From: Lineus longissimus | Taxonomy: Eukaryota; Nemertea; Pilidiophora; Heteronemertea; Lineidae | DNA length: 64,000 bases | NCBI RefSeq assembly: GCF_910592395.1 | Contig: NC_088326.1 | Location: 11,105,001 to 11,169,000 of the forward strand | Direction: 5' to 3' | Part shown: piece by piece, positions 1-11,397 of the stretch | How the letters are laid out: each line of letters begins with the position of its first letter | How positions within the stretch are numbered: position 1 is the first letter of the stretch | Notes under the pieces: model-generated | Told to the model about the DNA's origin: nothing | Database searches by the model: none | What the model saw: only the letters and a program-made list of their open reading frames with translations | Position numbers and translations under genes: made by a program

Positions 1-918
1 CCGATGGAGCAACTAGATGCTGGACAACATCCTGGATACTCTTGATTGTGTCAATAACTGTAGTATAATGTGTGGCACAAATTGTCAGACAAATATTTAT
101 GCTTTGCTTTTAAACCACAATGTCACCATCCTAAATCATGTTCTTTTGTGAATCAATGATTTTTGTACCCTTTACAATTAATGCATGAAATGTTTTAAAG
201 CCTGAACGCTTTGACAAGGGGGGGGAGCTGGTATTCCACTGCACTGGTATTGGTGATTTTGCCACCGATAAATTTGAATATTGTGTCATCTTCCTGAGCT
301 GGGAGTAGAATCTTTATTTTCTGAGTACGTAGACTCTTTTTATTCATTTCAGTCTTTGATTTTGATCAATATATATATTCTTTTTTTAAATAGTTTTTTC
401 AATTTTTGAAAATGATACATGTATTTTCTTTTTAGGTAAATGTACATGTTCTTTATTATAGCTAGGATAGATATGGGTCAGGCCTGTGGGTTCTGATAGC
501 ATTATTACCTTGACAGGCAGAAAGTGCCGTCCAGGCCTTGTCGTTAGTGTAGGCTTTATTGATAGGATGGGGACCAGTGAGTGTGGTAGGTGTAGGCGCA
601 ACGTATCTAAGGTTAGGCACTCACTGGTCTCTCTCTCCAGGAAGATGACACAATCTGAGTTACCAAGCTGCAAATCAGAAATACAATTTTCTTACTCACT
701 GGTAAACATGGAGCCAATTCTTTGGTTTAATCAACTTTTTAAATGTTGTTCTTTGAGATGACTGTACATGTAATTGTATTTTCTCTGCTGATATTGTTTA
801 ACTGAATGTACAGTAAACATACAAATTACCTTGATAATAAACTACCAATATGCTGTATGTCATGTCATTTGAATTTTGTTGTGTGTTCTTCTGTTAAAAT
901 TTTTCACGTAAATTCATG

Positions 919-1303
919 CCTCTACTGTAAACCCGCCCAGGAGTGGTCTGAACCCCCAAATATGGCAGCACCTACCGACTCCATCATTTTATATAGGTCC
1001 CTACTGTAAACTCACCCAAGAGCTGTCCGAACCTTGAATAAGCAGCACAAGCCCATTCTGTGTTGTGTACTGGTACCTACTACTGTAAACACACCCAGAA
1101 GCTGTCCCTACAATCAATATGGCAGCACCATAGGTCCCAACTGTAAACTTGCCCAGGAGTTGTCCCGACCTGTATGGCTGCACTCGCTACATATATGACA
1201 CTGAAAACTCTCCCAGGAGCTGTCCGAACCTTAAATATGGCAGCACCTGCTAGATCAATATGCACGAGTCCGTACCCTAAACTCACCCAGGAGCTGTGTC
1301 TGT
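919..1303. repeat. Degenerate tandem repeat, about 60-78 bp units
   Basis: About six diverged units carry the core 'CTGTAAACTCACCCAGGAGC' followed by 'TGTCCGAACC' and 'ATATGGCAGCACC'. Open frames here follow the repeat and are not convincing proteins. The rest of 1-2400 shows no gene. Confidence 0.7.
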
Positions 1304-2469
1304 GACCAAGCTGGGAAGCCTAGCCTACATGTATGGTGATGTAAATACCTTTCTAACTTATATAACATCCAAAAAAGGAATTTCCGGCCTATCCCAGTAT
1401 GAGCCTTGGGCCTTCTTTCTTGTCTTATATATTAACTTATTGGGCTGGTAACCTGAATTGAATAAGATAAAAACATTCAAACAAAGCAGACTGGTAAGTG
1501 GTATGGTACCGATATAGTGGTATGGTAGGAGATGGCAATCAGTAGCAGTGATGCTGTCATAGTCGGGCACTCAATCAGAGCTAGAGGCAGACAGCGCCGT
1601 AGCCTTACCTGAGGCTGAGACCGAGTGGGCATGGTTGCATCGATGAAGATTGAAAAGTAGCCTACAATGCCTGGACGGAGGGATTCCACAGCTACATGTT
1701 TTTGTTACCCTTGGGTCATCATGCATGCATGTCACAAATAAGGAAGACTACTTTCGAATCAGAACGTATGGGCGAAATGCAATGCCAATGTCGTGAATCA
1801 CTGAATGTGATGTCATTCATTAATCATGATTTTTTCATGGCCATGCAATTGCAATCCAAAATCTCACACTTTCCGGGGCGTTCTTCACAAAACGACCAAT
1901 AAAATTCATAATGGCAAGGCAAGCATACCTATTTGGGGTCGTACATTATCTGCAAAGAATAGGAAACAGGCCTGTCATATTTTATCACACCTATTGTACA
2001 GTAATGCTCAGAAAATTAGAGGAGTTTGTTGTCAAAATTTTTGAAATAATAGCAGACAGCATTTTACGCCCTCTTTCGACTGCAAAATGAAGTTTTCACA
2101 CCGAATCATCCAGATTGTCAAATACCTTTTTCCTCGATAATTGGAGCTCATTTTCAAATAAATAAGGATAATGTGAGACATTATGGACCATCTAAGCATT
2201 AATGGATCAAATAATTACAAAAGAGGCAACAATTCGGTATTACAATATTAAATACGCTCAAAGCGCCATCTCGTGCATTTTTGGCAACTCACACGTTTTA
2301 TCAAGATTGCTTTTTATGGTCGTTGTTACCGGTATGTTTATTTCTGTGACTACCACAGTGGCGAATAATGTTGGGGTCTTCGGCATGTTCAGCACTGATT
2401 GTCCCAGGGAAGTTTTATCTATAAAAGCCCGGCTATAAAACTGACTTGTTGTGCCGCACCCCACATCAG

Positions 2470-2870
2470 TAGAGACATATCACGCCCAGTACAGATGGCA
2501 CATGGTACACCCTGTAGCTACGTCTCACACCCTGCATAGACAAGGCACATCCAGTAGAAACATGGCACACCCTGTAGAGAAATGGTCCACCCTGTAGAAT
2601 GGTGTACTTTGTTGGGAGATTACACATCCAGATCAGACAGAGTAAGGGACATGGCACATCCAGCAAAGAATTGGGACACTCTATAGCAACAATGCCAACG
2701 TGGTGCACTATGAAGGGAGAGGGCACTGCATTTACAAAAGACATGGTGCACCATGTTACCGATACACCCTGCAGATCAAAGCAATGGCACATCATTGGGG
2801 ACAAGGCGCACAAGGTAGCGACATGGAACATCCATTGGAGGGAAGGACCATGCCAGTCAACTGCCTCATT
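2470..2870. repeat. Decayed short tandem repeat
   Basis: Loosely repeated blocks of roughly 20-30 bp with the theme 'ATGGCACACCCTGTAGA' or 'ATGGCACATCCAG'. Open frames on both strands are by-products of the repeat. Confidence 0.5.
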
Positions 2871-3480
2871 GGCAGAAGTCATTTCTGAAGAACATGGTCC
2901 CCCAGTTGATATACAACATAGAACCATGGTTGAAGTTGTGCATGTTACATTTTTTCAGTTATATAACTAATTATTAGTCTAATTTGCATGAGAATTCACT
3001 GCGGGGAAGCCTCCGAGTTTGCCCCATGAATTCTGTGGACACCTCCAGTCACAATTGGCAACTCTGTTCATTATGAGAATGAAGTCCTGACAGAATTCCT
3101 TCATTGAATGTGCCATTGATCTGCGAGACGACTGGAGTTTACACTTGGGGGCGGCAACAAACTTGAGTTGCCCAATGTAATATTTAACCACAGACCTGAA
3201 AATACCGGTCCCAACTGCTGGAAGCCAAGAGTGGAGAATGGTGCAATCCCACAATCTACGAAGACCTAGACACACGTCTAGCAATGGATGCAACAGATAT
3301 CAACTGGCAATAGAAGTAGCGTTCCAACATGAGCAAATCCTCTGCACGCAACACAACTCAAAGAAAGATGACATGTCAAATGATACAAGGATTTTAATGT
3401 AATTATTGAAATTAACATATATAGATAAGACAATGACAATGTAAGGAGTGTACAACAACTCGGTTATTTCTACTGACATT

Positions 3481-3598
3481 GGGTGATATGAATAAACACT
3501 AGCAAATGCTTTTATCTAAATCTCCATGTACATTTACACTAGGCTGTTCTGTACAAAACTGAAGTAAAAGCATTTGCTAGTCTTTATTCATATCACCC
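3481..3598. mobile_element. 118-bp hairpin element (MITE-like)
   Basis: Two 34-bp arms (3481-3514 and 3565-3598) are reverse complements with one mismatch, separated by a 50-bp loop. The outer ends are GGGTGATATG and CATATCACCC. ATTG lies directly outside both ends and may be a 4-bp target duplication. No transposase is encoded. A folded RNA precursor is the alternative. Confidence 0.65.
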
Positions 3599-4059
3599 AT
3601 TGACTTGGGTGCTGAGAAAAGTGTGATATGCAACAAACTATCCCTGGTACATTGTTATCATGAAGGTAAAGTCACTGAAATGTCAAAATTTGGTCTTCCG
3701 TACATTTCAAGATGTCTACATGCACACGATTGATCTGGAGCTTGTTTCAGGCCCGGAGTTACAAATCATGTAGGATTACCAGACTTTCATACGCTACCAG
3801 GTTCGGATATTACAAGACAGTTAGCTTGTGCAATGCATGCATCTCGGGGATGCCACACTTGTTCCAGGACATGTCAACTACAACAAACACAATACAGATC
3901 TACAATTTAACAGGAGCCCAATGTCTAAATGGTTCTGTACAAGGTGATGGGTGAAATAATAGGATGTTTATATACGACAACACAGAGGGTAGGAGTTGCA
4001 ATGGAGCAGGTTTGATCAGGTGATATCCAAAGCACGTTGTTTCAGAATTAAAAGTAAAC

Positions 4060-4435
4060 CAAAATGGCCAGGGCCATTGTGCTCACCTCATGTGGAGGAA
4101 AGATGGATGAAGAGCATGGTATTGTGTCATGTAGTGTTAGGTTTGATGTAGGTCCAAGCAATTACAATCCCCCAAAATGGCCAATTTACAGTACATTTGA
4201 CCTCTGTGACCTTGAAAAGTAGGTCAAATCAAAAAAGACCCGGGTGACACATTGAATGGTTGTTAGAATTAGATGTACCTATGATATAAAATTGGTGCCA
4301 ATCGGGCAAGTAATTAAGGAATAATAGAGTACCTCCGACCTAGGGGGTCATGTGTACAAAGTTTCAAGTTCTTAGCACTAGCGGTTAAGAAACGTGCCAC
4401 AGGATACGACGACGGACGGTGAGCCAAAAAAGTGC
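4060..4435. repeat. Dispersed non-autonomous repeat ('GGGCCATTGTGCTCACC' family)
   Basis: It starts with the palindrome-like AATGGCCAGGGCCATT followed by GTGCTCACC, and ends with GACGACGGACGGTGAGCC. GCTCACC and GGTGAGC give short inverted ends. A second copy of the start lies at 57471-57500. No coding capacity is seen. Confidence 0.55.
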
Positions 4436-4686
4436 AATTGCACAACAATAACAATGATACAATGCACCACCCCATATAAATTAACCAATAGTAGTGTCTA
4501 CTAAAGTTCCAGTAGCCTACTATTTCACCAAAAGATTACACGTAATTAGTCTTAAAATCTGACACAGCCCCTCTGACTACATGTATGAATAAATGCAATG
4601 ACTGCCCCCTTCCAAACACCAATCTTGACTTGTCTAATCATCGACTTTTTGATCAAAAGAGCAGAGAAATCGCCAATCGACAACAA

Positions 4687-5754
4687 TCAGTCATCAATAT
4701 CTTCAGTCTCCGAATGTACATTTCTCATATGCTGCACAAACATGGGCCTCTTGTGAAAGCGATCGCCACAAATTCGACACAGGTAGCCCATCGTATGATT
4801 AGACATCATGTGACGCATCAAAAGCTTCTTCGTATGAAACGACCGTCCGCATTTGCGACAAGTCACCGGTTCCCGCGGCATATCATCTTTCACTGCAGTT
4901 GCCATGTGTTTCTTTTCATGACGTTTCAACTGGTGTATGTACCTAAATCTTTTGCCACACCCTTTACACAGATGAGGACGACCGTCAAGAGTTGAACACG
5001 GTGACACAGGGTCCCCGGATACCGACGGCGTCTGACCATCATGCACCGCCCGTAGATGCCGCTCAAGCCCACTAGCAGTAAAATACGGTAAATCACACGC
5101 GTCGCAATTATATGTCGGATCGCCGAATTTCTTATGACTCATCATGTGTCTCTTTAACGCTTTTTCCGTTTTGAAACGCCAGGCACACCCCTCGCATTTA
5201 AAATTCAATTGAACCTCCTGCTTATCACCACGCGCCAGCTCGTGAACCGACTGATGCCGCCGAACGTTGTATTCCGTATTGAACCGTTTCCCGCAAACCG
5301 GACACGGAAACTTCTGGTTCCCATGAACTTGTGACATGTGGGATTTCAAGTCGTGATCATAGGCATACTTCCTCCCGCAACCCGGGTGCATGCATATGAA
5401 ATGTTGACTGCCGCCGGTGCCGTGAGTGGTTACAACATGGCGCTTATAATGCGTTGCTTGCGTAAATCTTTTTTCACAGTGTTCACAGGCAAACGGCTTG
5501 TCGCCCGAGTGCGTAACCATGTGGCGATTCAAGTTGCTAACGGTCGAGAATGACTTATTGCAAACTTGACAATTGTATTGGTACGTGACAATCGGTGCTT
5601 TTCGTTTAGGTTCGTGCATCGACTGAATGTGGCGCCGTATACTGTGGTGTGAGGACAATTGCTTGAAGCATATCCCGCACTCGTAAATGTTTTTAGTTTC
5701 CTGCACGTCAACTGTGGTTAACGAAACCGGAATCAGAATCGAAGAATCTAACAT
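4687..5754 (-). CDS. C2H2 zinc-finger protein, 10 fingers (array gene 1)
   Basis: This 355-residue protein consists almost entirely of C2H2 zinc fingers, so DNA binding in the nucleus is the likely role; targets cannot be read from sequence. Ten fingers are visible. The first is near residues 25-47 (YECGICFKQLSS) and the last ends near residue 347 (YLCRICGDRF). Finger 4 has the longer C-x4-C form (CMHPGC). No KRAB, SCAN, BTB or ZAD domain precedes the fingers. The first 20 residues are uncharged or acidic, and the tail is acidic (SETEDIDD). The start ATG has A at -3 and the coding region is one exon. It is the most diverged of the five paralogues and lacks the C2HC finger found in the others. 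Its probable leader, with a predicted 3' splice site, lies at 6454-7093. The family assignment is firm and the function is inferred. Confidence 0.93.
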   Translation of the reverse strand: MLDSSILIPVSLTTVDVQETKNIYECGICFKQLSSHHSIRRHIQSMHEPKRKAPIVTYQYNCQVCNKSFSTVSNLNRHMVTHSGDKPFACEHCEKRFTQATHYKRHVVTTHGTGGSQHFICMHPGCGRKYAYDHDLKSHMSQVHGNQKFPCPVCGKRFNTEYNVRRHQSVHELARGDKQEVQLNFKCEGCAWRFKTEKALKRHMMSHKKFGDPTYNCDACDLPYFTASGLERHLRAVHDGQTPSVSGDPVSPCSTLDGRPHLCKGCGKRFRYIHQLKRHEKKHMATAVKDDMPREPVTCRKCGRSFHTKKLLMRHMMSNHTMGYLCRICGDRFHKRPMFVQHMRNVHSETEDIDD

Positions 5755-6078
5755 TTTCGTCTCCTTTGAAGATTACCTTGTCAAATATACAATCAATACA
5801 GAAGGAAGTTTGATTCCCCTATAAAATTCACACAACTTGAATTTCAAACTTTTTCCAAAATATTCACGATCTACGTGTAATTGATTGTTACATGTATAAC
5901 ACAAATTTTTACACTTCTTAGTATGTCTAAATAACACAATAGAGTCAAATTGTTTTAACACATTTCAAAATATACACAGATCTAAAACCAAATCAAGTTA
6001 GAATGTTGCTTTTCAATATTGTAACACTGTTCAAATAATGACAATCAATTTTGATTGTTGTACAACAAATTGTTATTG

Positions 6079-6440
6079 TAACTCTCAACAGCAATTCACA
6101 AAGATTACAATTGTAATTCTTACAAAAATTCACACAAATTTGTAACTCTCAACAGCAATTCAAAAAGATTACAATTGTAATTCTTACAAAAATTCACACA
6201 AATTTACAATTTGTATTTACAATATCACTCTGAGCGGTACAATTGTTAAATCATATCTTTTGTACCGCCAATTCACAAAGTTTACAATTGTAATTCTCAC
6301 AAAAAGTTTACAATCTGCATTTACAATATCACTCTAAACGTACAATTGTTAAATCGTATCTTTTGTACCGGCAATTCACAAAGTTTACAATTGTAATTCT
6401 TATAAAAAGTTTACAATCTGCAATTATAATATCACTCTAA
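6079..6440. repeat. AT-rich tandem repeats upstream of zinc-finger gene 1
   Basis: Two ~64-bp units built on AACTCTCAACAGCAATTC and TTACAATTGTAATTC are followed by two to three ~105-bp units with ATATCACTCT, TACAATTGTTAAATC and TTTTGTACCG. The self-complementary ACAATTGTAAT core recurs throughout. This lies between the predicted leader splice site and the start codon, so it would be in the 5' UTR or a second leader intron. Confidence 0.7.
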
Positions 6441-6453
6441 GCTGTAAACAAAC

Positions 6454-7093
6454 CAGTTCGAAGGTGCATCAAAGTCAGAGCAAACCGTCTGCAAATTTCC
6501 CAATTTGCTGCAACTCCGGAATATTTGTTTGATTATAACGCTAACACTGCATCAGTAATTCATAGTTGTCTATTCGCAATTCTGAACCAACCAGTTTGAA
6601 GGTGTATCATAAACTATCGTCAAATAATTCCACAATTTGCTCAAACACAAGAACATCTGTTTATAAAAACACAACATCTGTTCATTGACATCAGCAATTC
6701 AGATCTCTCAATTTGCAATACTATCATTCTTGGCACTCAACCAACCAGTTTGAAAGTGTATCAAAAAAACAATCGTCAACTATTTCAACCAGTCAGAGCA
6801 TCTGTTTCAAAATTATTCCGTTTCACTCAATTAGTTATAGTTTCGGGGAACAACCAATCCAGTTCGAAGGTGCATCAAAGAACTAGCTCCAGATCCCGGA
6901 GAAGTGCGTTTAACGTATTTAGCAAATCTGTTTCGGAAAGCACGTCACCGAGGCTGTAGTTTCTTCAGACCTGAAAAACAACATTTGATATTGTTCATTC
7001 AGTTTTGAAATATTTGCAAGTTCATTTGGACATTTGATTTTAGTTACAGATAATTTCACTGGCAACAATATATCTTTGATGCACCTTCGAACT
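6454..7093 (-). promoter_or_regulatory. Leader cassette of zinc-finger gene 1
   Basis: On the minus strand this reads: arm AGTTCGAAGGTGCATCAAAG (7093-7074), a predicted 3' splice site TTGTTTTTCAG with the exon starting at 6970, then the complementary arm CTTTGATGCACCTTCGAACT (6880-6861). The arms are a perfect 20-bp inverted repeat. Three more copies of the second arm follow at 6745-6764, 6591-6609 and 6454-6474, at 114-154 bp spacing. The leader region has therefore been tandemly duplicated, which explains why this gene's splice site is 1.2 kb from the ATG instead of about 0.3 kb. The splice site is predicted only. Confidence 0.5.
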
Positions 7094-7541
7094 TCAACAC
7101 CATAGATAATCATAGACATGCGTCTTATCGGCCAAATTTTTTTTAACCTCTTTTTTCATTTTAAATTTACAAGTTTACCACCAGCCAACAAATCTATTTG
7201 GCTGGCAAACTAACAAGATGAAGGATTGTAAAACTCTATTTCACTCTCGGAAAATTGCCATACTATTGTTTCAAATTAATTGTAGGCGACAGTTTTGACA
7301 TTACAACAAGATTTCTTTCTCAGTGGATTAAAACCCTTTTCCTGAGACAAAGGCAGGACATTTTCACCGATGGATAAATAATTCGTGCAAAAGTTTCACC
7401 ACTGCTTAGAGACCAACTGAAAGGGGTTTATATGTCTGATTACGTGGACAGTGCAGCTAATTTAACAGGTCTGCAGGTATAAACCAGATACATACTCTTT
7501 ATAATAGACTGCTATTACAGAGGCGTATAGAGTAACTCAGT

Positions 7542-10500
7542 TTAATGCATCTTCCTTCTGTGTTTGTAAAGTAATGTCGACGTTTTAAACCTCTGACCAC
7601 AGTCATTGCAGACATACGCCATTGTATGATTATCAACAATGTGTTGCATCAAGTCGGATTGCGATGAAAACATGTCGCTGCATTTACGACAAGCAAACGA
7701 TGTAGCTGGTCGCGATTTTTCTGCTGTGTTCAATGTAGGACGAGTGCCAATTATCGACAGAGGATCGCGCGTCAAGGTGCCTGCAGAGTGAGTAAGTTCA
7801 TGGGCGGCAAGTCGCGACGAGTTCGTGAACACATTCAGACATGTTTGACACTGAAACTCTCCACTAGGATTGTCTCGACCTGTACCAAAATGCGGAGTAG
7901 ATAGGCGTTTAACTTCAGCTGACGAATTGAAAACTGCAGCTGGAGTCTCAATTTGCGCAGTGGAAATTATACCTTCGGCAGGCGAAAGTGAAACAGTTTT
8001 AGCAGACCGAGTCCCAGTTGCAGCAGATGGAGTCCGCGCTTCTGTGGGCAAGGCCTCAATCCCTTTGCCCGGCTGCCCATACAGGTTGTGGGCACCCATA
8101 TGTCGCGTACGGGCTTCTTCAGTGAGGAAACCCTTTAGACAATCGTCCGAATGGCACGGATACTTGTACGCTGCCTTTCCGCATTTGCGCCGAGAATGTC
8201 TCAGAAGTCCCACACCGTTTTTAAACATCTCTCGGCAAACTTGACATTCACCGGCAAATTCTCCAGTGTGTGTATTACGGTGTTCCAACAGCCTGTCTTT
8301 TGAACTGCAAGCCCTATTACAAATGTCGCACTGAAACCGAGGGATGGCGCCATGGATCACCATGTGGAGCCTCAATTTCATTCGCGTGAAGAAGACCTCG
8401 CCGCAAACTTCACAGGGAATATTTTCACGCGGCGAGTGTTTTTCAAGGTGGCGTTTCAATGAGTGCGCTGTTAGGAAAGACTGTTTACAATTGGTGAAAG
8501 TACACCGATGAATCTTCCTTGGACCACTGTGCGCCCTCAACACATGCATTCTTAGAGCCTTTTTCCACACGAATTTCATCTTACAGGTTTCACACTGATA
8601 TCTTTTGACACCGCTATGTAATAAAACGTGCTGTGCAAGCAGGCCAGGTCTGTAAAATCCCTTGGTACAAATGCTACAGAAATGCTTTTTGACTTGGACT
8701 CTCTTCGGTCCGCCATCATGAACTGCCCTCACATGCGTTTTAAGAGCACTTTGGCTCTTATATCGCTTCGAACAAATGTGACACGCATATTTCTTTTCAC
8801 CAGTATGGACGTCTTGGTGGCGCTGGACGTCTAGGAGGAATTTAAAGCGTCTTCCACACTGTTCACAGGAATGCTTATACGCATGCGAACGTTCGTGTCG
8901 ATCCAGTAGCACAGGAGTAGTAAATTTCTCCTCGCATGTTTCACACTTGAGCTCCCAACCACTTGAGTCGGGACCAGAGTCTCTTCCTTCAGATGGAACA
9001 CTCACAATTTCGGCAGGTGAGGCGCACACTTGAGCAATGGGGTTCTGGATAGCCGTGGAGGGAGTCCCGATTGCAGCGGAGGTAGTCTGGATTGCGGCTG
9101 TGGGATTCTGGACTGCAGCAGAGGTAGACTGGACAGTGGCAGAGGGAGACCGGACTGGGGCGGAGGTAGTCCCGACTGCAGCAGAGGGAGTCTGGATTGC
9201 GACGGAGGGAGTCTGGATTGTGGCAGAGGGAGTCCAAATTGCAGCGGAGGGAGTCCCCATTCTGACAGACGAAATCTGTACATCAGGAGCACCCCATTCA
9301 TTCTTCACAGTCCGAGTCACAATTTCGGTGGGCTCAGTTGCCATAAGCAAGGGAATATTGGCATTTTCAGCAGTGCGAATTATATCCGGTACAGTTCCCA
9401 AGTCAAGGATCGGATTCCCAAGTTCGGAAGGACCAGTCTTATTTCCAATGAGCGAGGTCCCCATTTTAGAGGGCCAAGTCCCTGTTCCAGGACTCCCAAT
9501 TTCACAAACCATATCCTCGGTATCTTCATTTGCATCGAACCAAGACTTGTATTCAGGGAGGTCAATTTCGCTTGGCACAGCCCCCACAGTAGTGGTCTCC
9601 ATTTGCGACTGAGTTGACCTGTTGGTCTCTTCATCAATAGGGGCAGCCCCACACGCTTCAGCAGCTCGAATCTCCATTTTTACATGAGGAGTCATACTCG
9701 CAGCGTCTGTGGAGCAATCACCGCGCAAACTTTCATGTCCTTTCATATGGTCAATCAACAGATCCTCGTAAAAGAAATATTGCTCACAGCCGGGATAATC
9801 ACATAGATACTCAAATGCATCCTTGCCACACTTTTTCACAGAATGGTGCCAAAAAGCATTCTTGGTCTCAAACTTCTTTCGACAAACCTGGCACTCGTAC
9901 GCAAACTCGTCGTAGTGAACTCTACGATGGATTGCCAGAGATGAGTGAGAGTTGAATATCTCATCACAAACGCCGCATTTGAAACGGACGATATCTCCGC
10001 CATGGAGGACCATATGATTTTTCAGCCCTATCCGCGAAAAGAAAATCCTCCCGCACTCCTCGCAAGAGAATTTGCGACGCTCAGTATGCTGGCTCATGTG
10101 GTTGTTCAAACTTGCCTCGGTGGCGAATTTTTTCCCACAATCTTTGGCCGAGCATTTGTACTTTTTAGATTTACCATCGTTGTGCATAAACGACATGTGG
10201 GATGCGATTTGCGCCTTCCGAGTGAATTGTTCATCACAGAGTGAGCATTTGAACGGTTTTTCACCGGTGTGAGAGCGGACATGCCGCTTCAGCATGCAAG
10301 GCGCCGTAAATCCTTTATTACAAATCTCACAGAAATGCGACAAAGGCTTCTTCTTACGCGGAAGACCATCGGGATTGTGGACCACCAAAATGTGATTTTT
10401 GAGATGTGATATTTGCTTGAATGTGTCATGGCAGATATTACACTCGATCCTTTTCCATTCCGCATGGACGTCCATGTGACGCTGGAGATCTTCGACTTTT

Positions 10501-11252
10501 GGGAAGCGCTTGCCGCAGACTTCACAAGCGTGTTTATTAACCGGCTCCGTTGAAGCCAACAACGGGTCGTGATTTCTCATGTGTTCCATGAGCTCCTGCG
10601 TCGTAGAAAGTATCTTCAGGCAGACGTAGCATTCATATTTGACCTCGGCAATGACAAGTGGCTCCAACGCATTACGCTGGTTTTCGACATCCAGTCGGGG
10701 GAACATTTCATCCACGCTGAACTCTTCATCTGATTGTTCATTGTCACTAAGTTCTTCATCACTTTTCTCATTTCTCCTGAATTGCTCATCGCGTGTACTC
10801 AAACTAAATCGTGCGTCAACTTTTTCATAAATTTCCTCAGCAATAACAACAGGTTTTCTCCGATTCGGACGTTTCCGGCCATGAAGTTTTACATGTCGCT
10901 GATAGTTTTCTTTGACGCCGAACCGTTTACCGCACTGTTTACATCTGAACTTTTTTGGGGGCGGACAATCCTCGGCAACGCTCAATGGCTTTTCAGCAGT
11001 ATTTACGCACGGATGCTCTTTTAAAGAACTTACGGTCAAGAATAATTCACCGCAAACGAAACATGGGTATCGATTAGCATTCTCAGTCGCAGCCAATGAT
11101 GGTGCCATCTCATGCGTCTTCACATGTTCCACAGCAACGCTTTCAGACATGAACTGTTCGCAACAAACCTCACATTGATATATATCTATCGGGTTCGCAG
11201 GTTGAGTTTCGACAACCTCACAAAAACCGACTGAAGGTAAAGTTTCATCCAT
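7542..11252 (-). CDS. C2H2 zinc-finger protein, 26 fingers, duplicated array (array gene 2)
   Basis: This 1236-residue, single-exon coding region is a very long C2H2 protein, probably a nuclear DNA-binding factor. Fingers 1-3 are at residues 25-124, with finger 2 degenerate (the second His is replaced). An acidic stretch (DEELSDNEQSDEEFSVDEMF) is near 165-184. Fingers 4-13 are at 207-506, a Ser/Thr/Ala/Pro-rich linker at 507-768, fingers 14-23 at 770-1054, a second linker to 1132, and fingers 24-26 at 1134-1236. Fingers 5-13 and 15-23 match one to one in type and order, including the C-x4-C finger, the FF(S/T)R finger and a C2HC finger ending KKCGKDAFEY or RKCGKAAYKY. The array was therefore duplicated inside the gene. 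ATG context is CAAAATGG. The terminal finger pair resembles that of the other paralogues. Function is inferred from the fold only. Confidence 0.95.
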   Translation of the reverse strand: MDETLPSVGFCEVVETQPANPIDIYQCEVCCEQFMSESVAVEHVKTHEMAPSLAATENANRYPCFVCGELFLTVSSLKEHPCVNTAEKPLSVAEDCPPPKKFRCKQCGKRFGVKENYQRHVKLHGRKRPNRRKPVVIAEEIYEKVDARFSLSTRDEQFRRNEKSDEELSDNEQSDEEFSVDEMFPRLDVENQRNALEPLVIAEVKYECYVCLKILSTTQELMEHMRNHDPLLASTEPVNKHACEVCGKRFPKVEDLQRHMDVHAEWKRIECNICHDTFKQISHLKNHILVVHNPDGLPRKKKPLSHFCEICNKGFTAPCMLKRHVRSHTGEKPFKCSLCDEQFTRKAQIASHMSFMHNDGKSKKYKCSAKDCGKKFATEASLNNHMSQHTERRKFSCEECGRIFFSRIGLKNHMVLHGGDIVRFKCGVCDEIFNSHSSLAIHRRVHYDEFAYECQVCRKKFETKNAFWHHSVKKCGKDAFEYLCDYPGCEQYFFYEDLLIDHMKGHESLRGDCSTDAASMTPHVKMEIRAAEACGAAPIDEETNRSTQSQMETTTVGAVPSEIDLPEYKSWFDANEDTEDMVCEIGSPGTGTWPSKMGTSLIGNKTGPSELGNPILDLGTVPDIIRTAENANIPLLMATEPTEIVTRTVKNEWGAPDVQISSVRMGTPSAAIWTPSATIQTPSVAIQTPSAAVGTTSAPVRSPSATVQSTSAAVQNPTAAIQTTSAAIGTPSTAIQNPIAQVCASPAEIVSVPSEGRDSGPDSSGWELKCETCEEKFTTPVLLDRHERSHAYKHSCEQCGRRFKFLLDVQRHQDVHTGEKKYACHICSKRYKSQSALKTHVRAVHDGGPKRVQVKKHFCSICTKGFYRPGLLAQHVLLHSGVKRYQCETCKMKFVWKKALRMHVLRAHSGPRKIHRCTFTNCKQSFLTAHSLKRHLEKHSPRENIPCEVCGEVFFTRMKLRLHMVIHGAIPRFQCDICNRACSSKDRLLEHRNTHTGEFAGECQVCREMFKNGVGLLRHSRRKCGKAAYKYPCHSDDCLKGFLTEEARTRHMGAHNLYGQPGKGIEALPTEARTPSAATGTRSAKTVSLSPAEGIISTAQIETPAAVFNSSAEVKRLSTPHFGTGRDNPSGEFQCQTCLNVFTNSSRLAAHELTHSAGTLTRDPLSIIGTRPTLNTAEKSRPATSFACRKCSDMFSSQSDLMQHIVDNHTMAYVCNDCGQRFKTSTLLYKHRRKMH
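9036..9257 (-). repeat. In-frame minisatellite in the linker of zinc-finger gene 2
   Basis: Residues ~666-739 repeat an 8-9 residue theme such as AIQTPSA, AVGTTSAPV, TVQSTSA and AIGTPSTA. Units are near 24 or 27 bp, all multiples of three, so the frame stays open. Long open frames on other strands and frames here are shadows of this repeat. Confidence 0.85.
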
Positions 11253-11397
11253 TTTGAAAAATCAGCTTTCGTTAAAAAAATGCATATACTTTTTGATAGG
11301 AAATAAGATTGCCTGATAGTTACAACACAACTTTCAATGTCCTCCCATGATTGTTTGAACATAAATCATCTCACAAACTCAACATACAATCATGACA

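Noticed and set aside
2466-2970. Overlapping 153- and 123-codon frames
   Set aside because: Both strands are open only because of the short tandem repeat; no protein-like features.
9030-9617. Two ~190-codon plus-strand frames opposite zinc-finger gene 2
   Set aside because: They lie opposite the linker repeat and an intact zinc-finger frame; Gly/Cys-rich or Ala/Val-rich repetition reflects the repeat.
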